Shown piece after piece: positions 24,701 to 37,660 of a stretch of DNA of 64,000 nt. The stretch comes from Metopolophium dirhodum (Eukaryota > Arthropoda > Insecta > Hemiptera > Aphididae). The stretch covers positions 13,302,134 through 13,366,133 of the forward strand of contig NC_083564.1 in NCBI RefSeq assembly GCF_019925205.1, in the 5' to 3' direction. Position 1 is the stretch's first letter. The number at the start of each line of letters is the position of its first letter. The position numbers and the translations under genes are program-made. The notes beneath the pieces are model-generated. The model searched no databases, was not told the DNA's origin, and was given only the letters and a program-made list of their open reading frames with translations.

Positions 24701-26503
24701 ATGACGAACATTTTATAACATATCCTATCGTCGCTTGTGCGTGTGGGTCTATAGGTATAATTTTTCTTCTGCCGTCAATAAACGATCAAATTAACATGTC
24801 CATATTATTGGGTCAGACGTCAAGTTGTACCTATTACATCATCGTGATGTGAAATTCAAGTTTAAGGCTACCATATCAGTTACCTAACTATCATGTGGAA
24901 CTTGAGACGAACAGTCGTTCTATAGTAATACTATTAATAAAAAAAAGGAAACCACCGGTTTAGTCGGTATAATTATGATTATCGTCCGTGTAGGTATTAA
25001 TCGCATCATAATAATAATATTAATAACAGTACGTACGCAGTTATGATTATATATTAGTATACACTGTGGTATAGTTTCGCTGGAATGCCATCGGAACATT
25101 ACCTATATAGTAGGGTGTGCCATATTATGTTGACCAACTCACCTTGAAGAAATGCACAACGAGTGATTTATCTACAGACACGTCAGATTGCCTTAGATCC
25201 AATTGTACGCCATCGTAGTGAGTCAACACACTGACGATTTCGCTGCAAATCTGGTTTGTCTTCTTTGCAACGTCTTCCGCGTACATGGAAATAGCAGCCA
25301 ACGACTTGAGATCGCCATTGGTTTGTTTGTACGATTTTATCGTCGGCGTAAAGTCTTACAGGTACACAAGACGGATGATGTAAAAACAAATAAGTGGTTC
25401 ATGCGGATATCACATAATCGATAGTTGAATTATGTATTATTATATTTACCCGAAGTTTCATCGTCTTTTTCCGATTCTAAGCTGACCGGGACTGCGACGT
25501 GTGTACACAGACAACTGTCAAAGTTAGGTATGTCTTTGGCAGTTCCGAACTCGCAAATGATTTGTTTCATAGGCGTATTCTCGCATTTTTGTATATTTTC
25601 TAGAATTATAAATTACAATTTTTTTTGATGATAAGTACGAACCAAATCAACTATTTTATATCAATGTAGGAGTGTATGTTATTGTTATATAATAGGTATC
25701 TATATTAATTTATTTAAATAGTATAAATTAATAATATTACCTTATAGCTGTTTTAGGTGGTACCGCGAAAAAATAACCCCTAAAAAATAACCCTATGAAA
25801 AAATAACCCCATAAGAGATTTTGCAAAATTATAAAAAGGTCGGCATGGGAACAATGATTAATATTTAGTTATTATAATAGTGTATATCTATCATATTATA
25901 TGATTATTGTTATTATCTTTTGAATCAATACCACCTTACCGTTGGACGTAAATATTATTGACATTTCAAAATATATTTGACTGAAACAAAAATTGACTAT
26001 TTGTTTTTAATACATTCATAGACTGAAATTAAAATCTCGTTAATATGTGTTAAGTAGGCACATATCATTTTTACTATAGGGTTATTTTTTTGGATTTTTT
26101 TTTTTTTGGGGGGGGACTAAATTTCCGGGGTTATTTATTAGGCAAATCTTTTAGGTACCCACCTACCTAAGTTAAAACAATTATAATTTATAACAATTAA
26201 ACGCTGTTCTAAATAAATCTATTATTTTTGTTTTGAATTTAAAAAATATTTAAATACTATAATATTATAATATTATAATATTACAATTATGAAGGAGTAC
26301 CTACAGAAAAAATAAATTGTTTTATAATTGTGTTTTTTGATAAAACATTAAAAACCTATATTCATAATTTTCTAACTTTGCATCATCACAAATAATAATA
26401 CAAAATGAAAAAAAAGTAAAACGGAAGCTTAATTACCGGAATATGCAGAGTTGAAAACGAGGAACACGATTAGTAGAGCAGACAATCTTGGTCCTTCAGC
26501 CAT
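18782..26503 (-). CDS. Secreted GH18-like (catalytically degenerate) chitin-binding mucin-like protein, 1606 aa
   Basis: Eleven exons: 26503-26437, 25599-25450, 25354-25143, 24189-24041, 23976-23868, 23802-23644, 23120-22998, 22933-22717, 22651-22370, 22243-22022, 21912-18782. All intron phases agree. A signal peptide is at residues 1-22. A GH18 chitinase-like barrel covers about 30-390, recognised by IICEFGTAKD...CLCTHV, LIDLVIGLGV and MCEEMKEGNWTIERD...PYAF. Its catalytic DxxDxDxE motif is D120-Q123-D125-R127, so the general-acid Glu is missing and hydrolysis is not expected. CBM14 (peritrophin-A) domains lie at about 427-488, 500-562 and 1540-1596. Between the last two is about 900 residues rich in Ser, Thr, Tyr and Pro, probably O-glycosylated. 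The protein is secreted and should bind chitin in cuticle or another chitinous matrix (inference). The small third exon's acceptor (CCTGTAAG) is the weakest splice call. I cannot assign a named orthologue. Confidence 0.88.
21175..21515 (-). repeat. 48-nt coding tandem repeat in the mucin-like exon
   Basis: About seven to eight units of 16 codons with consensus YGSSESYSTTSKPQFL. The central units are nearly identical (SKPQFLYGSSESYSTT occurs twice in a row) and the edges are degenerate, the usual mark of unequal exchange or slippage. Weaker copies of (S/T)-x-KPxFxYGSxESY extend to about 21740. Unit number probably varies between individuals. Confidence 0.8.
25754..26165. mobile_element. Inverted-repeat element in intron 1 of the GH18-like gene
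   Basis: Borders are TAGGTGGTACC on the left and GGTACCCACCTA on the right. Just inside, the left side has three AAAATAACCCC/T blocks and the right side the complementary GGGTTATTT and GGGGTTATTTATTA blocks. It is non-coding, 412 bp, and lies in the 837-bp first intron. Superfamily unknown. Confidence 0.55.
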
Positions 26504-26859
26504 CTGAAATTAATATAGCAATTTATATTGATATATGGCTAATATAACGACTATATTATATGAGGCATTTCGACTGTTCATCGGCTCAAGCCGACCTTCC
26601 GACTATTAGTCGATAATTCATAAATCGACCTTCTTGAAACACTCGAAACCTCCTGAGTATAGTCATTTATGTATATACTTAATATACTAACGATAATAAT
26701 AATATAATGAGAACAATATTTCTGGGCATATGTATACCACATATTATTATTATATTATATTATACGAACCGTTTTTTTTAAATTTTCTTTCACTTTTCGT
26801 TCACAATATTATTCTTTCATATGTTATGTCGAGTGATACACGTACATTTTTTGCGTTGG

Positions 26860-27150
26860 CGCCCTTGGAAAGAAAAAATAAAAAAATAAAAGTTGTCATT
26901 AGTGCGTGCGTATACACGTGGGCAGGCTTATAGTATAAATGTAGAGCGGTCTGCAGTGGAACGGCCCGAGGCGGTGTTCTCGATATACATAAATATATTT
27001 TTTTTATTTTTCGAGAGAGGTTGAAAAATCCTTCGCAAACCGTATTACATAAGTACGTATGGACATCTCTCGGCGAATATGAAACCAGCAATCGGGTTTG
27101 ACTGGTCTCGCGAAGAAACCTCACCCGTTTGACGAACATAATAGGTTATT
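26860..27150 (-). promoter_or_regulatory. Probable promoter / 5' untranslated region of the GH18-like gene
   Basis: This GC-richer block sits 360-650 bp upstream of the signal-peptide start codon. On the minus strand it contains ACTATAAGCC near 26930, a possible TATA element. The start codon follows TTTCAG directly, so the coding start may lie just after a 5'-UTR intron acceptor with a non-coding first exon in this block. A 112-codon minus-strand ORF here has no recognisable domain and is probably chance. Confidence 0.3.
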
Positions 27151-30100
27151 AATTTTGAAATAGTTTTCGCGCACGCATCGTCGCGACAATATTACTTTTT
27201 ATGTCACAGCCCTGTAAAAACGTCTATCTAGATATACATTATGCATGTAGGATACATTTTTACGAGCGAGTAGATACCTACAGGTGTCTAATTAAGGAGT
27301 TTAATGCCTACATAATATAACGCATTATTTTATTACAGCGAAACTTTAAGTAACTTTAGTTGTCAGTTTACCATTATTAAATTACCTGCTGCGACAATAT
27401 CCTCGTTTCGTGTGTTGTTTTGTGCAGGCACGTCCACACACCTACGTATATATTATGTATGTATCTAATCATCTGTTGGTCATATCGTGTGTCGGTGTGT
27501 ATCATATATTATGATTATGACATTATATATATTTTATATATTATATATATATTATATTACTATCTAGTATCTAAATGTAATATTATGGTTCATAATAGGA
27601 AGATAACATATTCGCATAATATATTATTATTGAAATATTAGCCAAATTAACCATTTATTTTTTCCATAATATTATACGTCGTGAGAACTATCTGATTCCC
27701 GAAATGTATTGATCGGTATCTCATCACAGAATCATGAATTTAAGACCGTATATAATTAATACGTGAATTAATGATAATGATTAAAATATATATTATATTA
27801 TTATGTTTCAATGGTTTTTTTATTACTAGTGTCAATTAAAGTTTCAACCTTTACAATTTATTCTGGAATAATAAAATTATTCGTGTTTTATAATACTCCG
27901 AAAAATTATTTTGCTCTTTTAAAAACTTACTAGTTCCAGGAGTCCCTTCTTTCATACATTTTATAAGACAAATTCCATTGTAATATTATAATTTATCTAT
28001 CGAATAAAAATTAATTCCAGTAATGTACCCACTATTCAGTTGTTGGTAAAAGAGAGTACCAAAGACATTAAAAAAAATACAACAGTATTACACATACATA
28101 ATAAAATATTTTGTCATGAGAATTATTCACGTCAAGCCAATTTTATACAGACTTTTATAAAAGCTGAAAATATTTAAAAAAATTACTTAAAACTGTATGT
28201 CGTAAGACAAAATTTGTATTCGATGTAGTATCTATTCTCCAAGGACCAAGACGATCTTACTATGAACAGAAAGTAAAATAAAATGGTAAAACACAGAAGG
28301 AAATTCAAGAGATTTCAAGTGACAAGTCTTAACGATGCGTAAACAGCTATATTGTATTGTTCTATAACAGTTATACCATGTTATATGGACTAGTATATTG
28401 CATCAATTAATGTCACTCACAACTGGTATAAAATAAATCCATTTCCGAGATCGATGCACACGAAGTTTAACATTAAAATAAATAAATATTCACATATCAA
28501 TAAAGAAAGACAATCTAATAAATGTGTTTGTCAGTAGTAAGTTTAAGTTTAGGTAGACAGCTGGTAAGTACACCAATTTTATTTGAGTGCAATTGTATAA
28601 CCTACAGTTATTTTGTGCTGTATTTACATTTTGAATCATATTTTGGTGGAAAATTATATATTGTCATGTAACGACTGTCTGAGTGATTATTATGAAATGA
28701 CGTCAGCAATAATAATGATATTATTAACAGAGAATTTGCATAAATGACTTGCATTTTAGTCACGTGCATGCATAGTATTTTAGTTTATATTGACTAATCT
28801 TGGCTCTAAAACATAAAGTAATGTTAAGTGGAGTATTGTGGAGACCTAAACGTTGAAGAAAACAAAATGCACACATCATAATATTGTGAGTATCACACAA
28901 TAATATAAAATATAGGTACTCTTGTTGTACCTATTTAGTCAATTACAGTTCTGTCGGTGCTAATAGTAGGTAAGCATATTATAGTCAACGCATGACGCGT
29001 GTTACGAAATACTAAAAATTAAATTTTATTAAGTAGTATTAATATTTTTGCTTAACATAATCGAATGCAATTGTACACGTTTATACTAGGTATACATAAT
29101 ATTATTTGTACAATGCAAAAAATCGTGATAAATGATGAATACAAATAACAGCAATAAAGTATCTCATTAACATTTTGTAATAGATATATATATGTAGGCT
29201 ACATGCAATACATGAAATGTGTGGACTGCGTACAATTCATAAGTTATTAGTAACATGAATCACGTGTTTTTATGCAACATTTAAAAATTGAATAAAATAT
29301 GAAAATGTGCATTTATATACTATTTGAGCCATTTAAAAATTGATTTTTATTTTTTGATGTTTTATAAACAATTATTCATTAAGCAATTTTTTCCGTTAAT
29401 AATCGCACATGCACCTATATATTAATATATTCACACTCACAAATACGTCATGTCTTATATTATACGTGTACCTATTTTTAAAGTGTAATCATCTATAAAC
29501 TTTAAGTTTAGGTATAGGTACATGAGAATAATAGTAAGACAGTAGGTATTCACTGTTCACTGTTTACCTACCTACCTACTCAGTATACTTTGAATTGAAG
29601 AGCAGAAGAATAAGTAACAATAACAACAACAACTGTCCACAAACTTTCACAAAACTGATCAGGAGAAGTGAAAAACTACCAGGTTGTTAAAAAGGTACCA
29701 ACTAATAATAATTCAAATTAAACTAAACGATATTCAAAAATCGAACATTAATTCGGTCAGTATTACAGCACCTATACGTCTACACCATAGATAATAAATC
29801 CAATAAAACTGCAGTTAAAACACGGACATGACCGTTTGATGTAGGTAGGTAGTAGGTACCTACTGACCTTTTCACTTTCAATTTAATATTTTATTCGTTT
29901 AAAAATATAGATTTCTAGATTGAATAAATTGAATAAATTACTGGCTACGGTTATCTAATACTTTTAAATATCATTATGCAATTAATGTTTCAAGTTCGTC
30001 GTAACTATTTACTTCATACTGTTTTAATAAATGGGTGAACTAATTTATGAAAAATCAAAGATAAATCAAGCTCGGGCATTTCATTTTAAGTCATCCATCT

Positions 30101-32459
30101 TTGTGGCTGGACACAGATTACGTGCGTAAAATAATATTATATCATTACTATTTCCCAATAAGGCATATTTTTTTTCAAACGTTTCATTCTTATATATTTT
30201 ATGTGACAACTGATAACTTTTTTATCATATAATTTACAAATAAGGATACATTTTCGGTTTGGTAGGTATAGGTAGGTATTATAGACACTAAAAAACCATT
30301 TAAGAGTTAAAGACCTAGATTGGAATAATTTGTAATATTTAAAAACCGGATTATTAAATATACCTATATTACGTAAACTAATTTTTATAAATAATACTAT
30401 TACATTATTATTTAATTTGTTGGAATACTACGCATTTACTCAGAGCCACATATGCAATATACTATTTACTAATACTAACTAAAGTATAAGTTGTGATTAA
30501 TAAAATATATTTCTTCTATAATGCAATATTAGATAAAATGTATAAGAATATACTAAATTCAATGCTTATATTATGTATTCATACTATTAATAAAACGGTA
30601 CTTTTATATGTGATAAAAGCATTAATTTAAAACAATTAATACATAAGTAATGTTTTTATAAATAGGAAACACAAAAGATATATTTTATGTCCATAAAAAT
30701 CATAAAAATGTATTTTTCTTAAGTAAATATAGGTATACTATTCATAATAAATATAATAATTTACTTTTACTTTTATTTAATTAGATACTTTTTAAGGTTA
30801 TTAATTTTTAGTCCATTTAAGGTCTTGTAGAAATGTAGGTAAGTGTTTTAAATTAATATTATTATTACATAGGTACCTACTACGTACTACCTAGTCACAC
30901 ATGACTATTACCAAGCGTTAAAATGCTATCAATGTAATCGAGTTCTAGTTATAGTAATTTTTAAGAACATTATGACCTTGAACAAAATGGACTACCTCAT
31001 ATAAAATAATAAACCTAATTATATATATATTAACAAGTAAAGGAGGTGTATATTAGGTGTATACGATATGTATACAATAATATTTAAAATTAAAATAACT
31101 TTTAAAAAAAGCTTGATTTCTATAAATAAGTGTTAAATTAAATATAATATTTTTGCATTAATTACAATATAAATATAATATATTATTAATTAATTATCTA
31201 AAAAATGCCAAATTTATTTTCCCCTTTTTAAAACGAAGATATTTGAAATTACTATTATCTATTCTTTTGTACTATAATTGACAACATTAATAGCATAGTT
31301 TAGGTGTCCATACTTACTTACTAAACTAAACTAAATTAATAGTGTGTACAGAGTTAAATAAATTTTTTTTTAAATTTAAGATCATACAAATTCGACTTAG
31401 TGTCTAGTTGTGGCCGTGAAATATTATACATTAAATATCATTATATTTATTCGTGATTTTCATTTTTAATTAAACATGTTTATACTAATTTCTATATTCA
31501 TTTAATGATTAAGTAGTAAATAAGTAAATTATTTGAATCGTTTTTTCTAGTTAATTATTAACCAAGTTTCCTTTTAAGAATAGATAATAGAGATATTTTA
31601 CGATAAAAATTATATTGAAAAATATAAATACGTATCAAACGACAAACTAGTAACGCTAAGACCAATATAATTTGTAGACTCTAAATAAATTATACGGTTT
31701 ATGTAAATTATACCTAAACAGTAATGTCAAAAGTAGTAGGTAATACAGTTAGTAGTACAAAGAAATTCATGGTTTTCACATTTTTGTCAAATTTCTAATA
31801 AAATAAAATACTGTCATTGTCATAGAAGATTAAGAAATTAGTATATTAGAGGAAAATAAAAATAATATCGACGTTTTGTCTGTAATAAGGATTTTTAGTA
31901 TTGAGAATATTAGAAATTAAAATTATAAATGTTTACTTAGGTAGGTTAGGTAGGTATACGCGCCAAATTTTCCTTAACAGATAATCAAAATGTTTATAAA
32001 ATTAAAAATACCACTTAAAACAAAAACATTTTAATAAAACTATGTTAAACTTTGAAAGTAATCATCATTGATGGATAATTTATTTTATATAATACTAATT
32101 TATTCATTAATTTATTTCGGAATATTGAAAGTTTAGTTTTTTTGTTAAAATAAATTTAAGGTTTCCTTTGTGTCGTTTTGATATCAAACCGTTCAACTAC
32201 GAAAATAATAAACTAAAATTTTATCGATGTTTTACTAAAAACAAAAATAGATACGTTGAGACTATCGTCAACCACGGTTCACGATATACCTAGGTACTAC
32301 TCTAACAGTACATTGATTTTATTATTACCATAAATGTATCAAAAATATTAACACGACATAATTTATTTTTTGTTGTGGCGCCTATATTATGCATTTAAAC
32401 CACTACAAATATGAATAGTATTATAATAATAGATATAATATTGTTTATATACTTACGTG

Positions 32460-33190
32460 TAAAAAATGAAAAAAATGTAAATATCACAGTTCGGATGGAT
32501 ATATTGTGGTCTGCGCTGATATGCCGGGCGGTGGCGACAAGTGGCGTGCACTAACTGTGCCAAAGCTCTTGGTCCAATATCGCGAGAGGTGAAAGTGATT
32601 TGTAGGATAATGCAGCGGTTCAGACTGGGCGGCCCAGGTGCGCACTGCCGGCGTTTGCGTGCAATACGAAAATATATAATACATAAAATACATCGCCGTT
32701 GATACACGCGGCCCATATTATATCATGTTATGTATAATATGTCTACACATATGTCCTATGGTTATAATATTATTATTATTATTATTTTTTTTTTTTGTGC
32801 TCATGAATTTGGACGTTGCAAGGTCGACAGGATTCAGAACTACTATACGGGTTGACAGTGTAGTTCGGCTGACGTCGTCTTCGTCAATCACAATCTTACC
32901 TACAACATTTTGCCGTTAAAATTTCGGTTTCACATTACGCCGACTACAATTTCATCGATTAATTGGTTTTCACCGCAAAAGGACGACCCGTCAAGTGTGC
33001 ACAATGCGTGCACGTGAATAGTCTTCTTTTATCATATACTATTATACGCACTGTCCTGCTATCCTCTTTAGCACTCCAGCGGCGCGGCGTTTTGTGTATG
33101 CAAATCCAATGCTTCCATGTCGCACGCACAGGTCTGAAATCGAACAAAGGTGTGAACGATTGATCGATATTAAAATACCTATACACCTGC
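32460..33190. promoter_or_regulatory. CpG-rich block, candidate distal promoter or non-coding exon
   Basis: About 700 bp much richer in G+C and CpG than the surrounding 13 kb (GCCGGGCGGTGGCG near 32523, GCGGCGCGGCG near 33080). ORFs of up to 87 codons exist on both strands but overlap one another and show no family motifs, as expected from GC-rich DNA. It could serve the NRF-6-like gene 7.4 kb downstream or an unseen transcript. Assignment is speculative. Confidence 0.3.
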
Positions 33191-35606
33191 AGAAACGCAA
33201 TGATCTGATGCCGTGAGTTATTGATAAAATATAATATGTAGAGTGTTATCCTAAGTTTAATATTTTATTTTCAATTATTATTACGAGATATATTTTTCAG
33301 AGGGGCACGACGCACAGTAGAAATATTTGAAATATTAAACAATTTATTTTATTTGTAATAATTATACTGTTACTGAAGAGATTACTTTAAAACACAAACA
33401 CTTACTTTAGCAGTATCAATGATTTTTACGCAAAAAATATTCTAGAAGATGCACATATTTAAACATACACATGTTCAATAATATGCATACAAATACTAGG
33501 AAAACGGTAGGCATATACAGTTTTCAAAGATTTACAAATCGAGAAGTATTTTTAATTACTTCATTACTTATTAATTCATTATGAAAGAATTACAACACTA
33601 GCCATTAGCATATTATAAAATTAATTTAGTATTGTACCTATATAAAATATTCATAAGATAATACATTTTTCCAGCCGATCGTTTAATTATTTTATATTAT
33701 GGTATCAAAATGGCTTAATAGACCGGTAAAATTGAACTTCGAGCAAAATTGTAATTATTTTGTTTAAAGTTAATAAACTTTTATTTAATTATTTATAAAT
33801 ATGTAATTTATATTCATTTTTATTCAAGTATGCAAAAATATTGAAAAAATAATTAACAAGGTATAAATAATATGATCTACGCATTAAGAAACGTCGATAT
33901 ATTTAATCAGAATTATTCCAAGTTACCTAAGTGTAGAAGAATATGAATTTACATAATAATTGGGCTCTGACTTAATAATATATAATATTCAAATATTTGT
34001 ATAGATACATGACTTTCATACGATAAATAGTTTATTAATTGACGCAGAGATAATTAAAATATTACTTTTAATTTTTAAAAATTTAAATCGTTAAATAAAT
34101 GTTTGTAGTTTGGTAGTAAAAAGGCTAATAATAATAAATTAATAACAGTAGAATACTACAGTATTATTTATAATATTTTATGAACACGCCTATAGGTTTT
34201 TAATTTCATAGTTTAAGACTCTTACGTGACGTCGATATACGCTATGCTCACAAAGTCACAATAGATGAACATTTTACCTACTCTGAATTCATGTTACTAC
34301 TTTTATAATATTATAATGTGAATAGCCAGTTTAATTTAATGTACCTAGGTCTCAAAAATACATTTTTTAATGACTGGTATACCAGTGGCTATTGGCTATC
34401 GGCTATCAGAGATTGATTTTCCGTGTATAAATATAGGTACTTTAATAAATACTTATATAAACAAGTTTAAAATGTTCTGGTCTAAATTATTATAGTAAAT
34501 ACATAGATTTGTAAATGCAAGATCATTATGAGGTCTTATTATTAAAGATACTGATCGAGTCGAAATTACCTTGACCAATGAAGGAATTCTCGTCATTCCG
34601 TCAATAAATAAATATTTTTTAAGGTCATAACAACTTTTTTTTTAAATTTAGCATAATTTTTAAAGCTGTTAACATTATAAATGAAGATCTAAAATAAAAT
34701 GAGTAAAAAAAGTATAGTCATCAGCTTATTAAAAAATAAAGAAATCAAGCTAATTTAGGTTCAAGTATTTTCATAATTAGATAAATACAATTAATAATAA
34801 ACCGGTGTCTGTTTATCAAATCTACATGTATAAGGGATAATTACAAATAACATTATTTTTTTGTGTATAGAAAATATAACATAAAAGTATAAAACCAACA
34901 CGGCAATATGCCAATATCGTCTTTGCTCTTTAGTATAGACCCTGTTATTTTCTTAGAATCTAATGATGTGGTGTGTTATTTTATTTCATTTAAAACATTA
35001 CATGTATATTTTATAGTGTAAAACAAAACAATGTCAATTTTAGTCCTCATTTTTATAAACTCAATATTATGGTGTTATGCATATTATATAGACATCATTT
35101 TTTTATTTTTCTTTAATTTTCAAAAAAATTATGCATAAATGGCGTCAAAATTTAATTTCAAATTCAATTTTGATTAGCTTAAAATCGTTTTTCTAAATTA
35201 TTTCTAAAAATTAATCGGTATACCTGTCCTGTGTGTGATTTTATCTATGAATATAATATGTACTATATTTCATCTAATGAAATCTTCAGAATGCCAGAAT
35301 CTTATAAATAGTATCCATCTATGCATAGATATTTATTTAAAAATACATTCAAATATTTTCTTGAAGATTAAATTATTTTTAGACTTGTAGAGAGATTGAA
35401 AAATACAGAAAAAAACCTATTGATTTTCATACGTTTATTAGGTACCTATCTTGTATTATTAATCCTGAAGTCTGAACTAATTTATAAACATGCGTTGTCC
35501 TTTTATGTGCCTATACTATTATGTTTGGTAAAAGTACATTCGAATTATAAAATAAACCACTGTCATAATCGAAAAATAAATTTATTTTTATTATTTAACT
35601 TTTAAA

Positions 35607-35690
35607 TTATTTGTCGTTCACATGTGCAACTGGATCACGATTCCACTCTTCAGCGTCATTATTAATTGCCAACGTGCCACAACATTTTGT
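35607..35690 (-). pseudogene. Unidentified coding-like C-terminal fragment
   Basis: On the minus strand a short frame reads LLWTKCCGTLAINNDAEEWN and then RDPVAHVNDK before TAA at 35609-35607. The mix of charged and aromatic residues is unlike the Lys/Ile/Tyr/Asn noise of this genome. The frame is closed upstream by a stop, and the only nearby acceptor (TTTTTTTATTCAG at about 35727) leads into a different frame. A decayed exon or retrocopy is the simplest reading. The family is not recognised. Confidence 0.25.
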
Positions 35691-36926
35691 CCATAATAGT
35701 TAACGACTAGAGTAAGCTTGTCTGAATAAAAAAACGTTTTCGTAATAAATTATTGTTGATATTTTTAGTTTTTTTTTAATACAATCGTTTTTTATTTTTT
35801 ATTGTTATCTGTACGCGACTATAAGCAAGTACATATTTTGTCATACTTCCACCTCCACCCGAATGGGATTTTGCTTTTAATAGTATCACTGTTTAACGGT
35901 AAAATATAATATAGACATTTCATAAGTAACAATACATTTATTATCATTAATCACATTATAATATAATTAACGTTGTAAAAGTAGGAAATAATATTGTCTT
36001 AGTTATAGTGTTACACAATTCACATCCTTATGTACATTATGGCTTGTAAGTCGATATGACTAATTTGCATTTTAATATTTTATAATAGCATAGCGTGGAT
36101 ATAAATTCAAGTAAACTAGGCGCGATTGACGTTGATATAGTATTATTTGATTACCTATACCTAAAATTATTATGTACAATATCTTTCGGCTCATGGCACA
36201 TAATATGCAGATTATGTCTACATAATATATAACATTAATACCAACAGTGCAACGTATAGTCGTTCAATAGTTATGACCTTTCATAAGTAAACGTATGAAG
36301 GATAGCGTAAACAATAAAATATCTTTGACTATAACCGTGTCAAGTACACGATAGGGATACTTGATACAGTTGGCCGAGGCTCCCAAGGAGACTATAATAT
36401 TATATGGTACGCGCCCGTTCATCATCTCGAACGGAATGTTTATGCATTTAGTTTTTACAAGGTGCTCTGAATATCTTATTTGAATCGGTTTAAATTACCA
36501 TTTAACACGGGCAACATTAATTATCGGTTACTTCAGTACCTATATACTTATATTATAATCTTAAAATACTCGAGATATATGCGAATATATGATTAATAAC
36601 TCAACAATGAGTTCGCGTGGCGTGCAGTCTAAATAAATCTGCGACATAAAAAATGTTGTATGTCATGCTGTTTGTCTTAGGATATATTATACAGAGTGAT
36701 TCATCAAGCATGCTCACCCTATTTTAATGTTTATTTTTTAAATTCTGATTTTTAAATTGTTCACACACTAAAAGACCATATTTTTGAATAATTAGATTTT
36801 TTACCATTTAAGAATAATCATGTGAGATGGTTCAAGTTTGTTTTTAAATGAGAACCGCGCCCTTTTATATGCAGGCTGTAAATTGTATACATACAAATAT
36901 AGGTAATTACTAGTTAGCGATACATT

Positions 36927-37660
36927 AAAAGGTTGGAAAGTGGATACCGCGGTCCAACTGCACTTAACGTGTTGTGTGGGTCACTTTAATAATGAACGTG
37001 TTACATTTGATTTGAATTCAATGATAGAACCATATATTGTATATGAAAAACGATTCTGAGGGAAGACAGTCTGTCAGACGTTAGCCTAATTACTAATTAT
37101 ATTTTATGATATTATTGCTAGTAGAGTAATTTATTTTATGATTAGTAATACACTAGGTTGAATTAATTTTTTTCCGAAAACATTGCATTAGAAAATGGTT
37201 TTATAATGTGTTTAAAATATAATAATATACTTCAAAAGGTTCAAGTAGGTACTCACGAATAACAATGTTTAAATACAATAAAATAACTAAAATTGTTATT
37301 TTTTGTTTAAATATCTAGTTTTATAAAAAGTTGAACTTCAAAGATCTATAAAAATTTGTTCAATATTTTTAAAATTTTTGGATTTTAGTAAACTACTCAA
37401 TGAATTAAATTGAAGTGAAAAAATAATGTATCAACGGCTATTCATTTTTGAGTTACACCAAAAAACAAAATCAATTTTGTCACAAATTGGTTTTGCATAA
37501 AATTGCCGGTTTATAAATCTTTTTTTTTTGTTTTTCACTACGTTTTTGAAAACTGCTGAGAATATTTTACTTTTGATCTCCCGAAGTACCAGATAAGTAT
37601 TTTTACTACCCCAAAAGGTGACGACAGACAAATAAAAAAATACACATCATTGTATTATTG
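36927..37660 (+). repeat. Dispersed repeat family A, copy 2
   Basis: Contains GTGGGTCACT, AAAACGATTCTGAG, GTCTGTCAG, CCGAAAACATTGCAT, GAGTTACACCAAAAAA and a terminal CCCCAAAAGGTGACGACA ... ACACATCA, in the same order as in 46920-47905. It is the best-preserved 5' half of the three copies. Confidence 0.7.

Noticed and set aside
26801..27139. 112-codon minus-strand ORF upstream of the GH18-like gene
   Set aside because: Low-complexity, no domain and no link by frame or splice site to the gene; better explained as promoter or 5' untranslated sequence.
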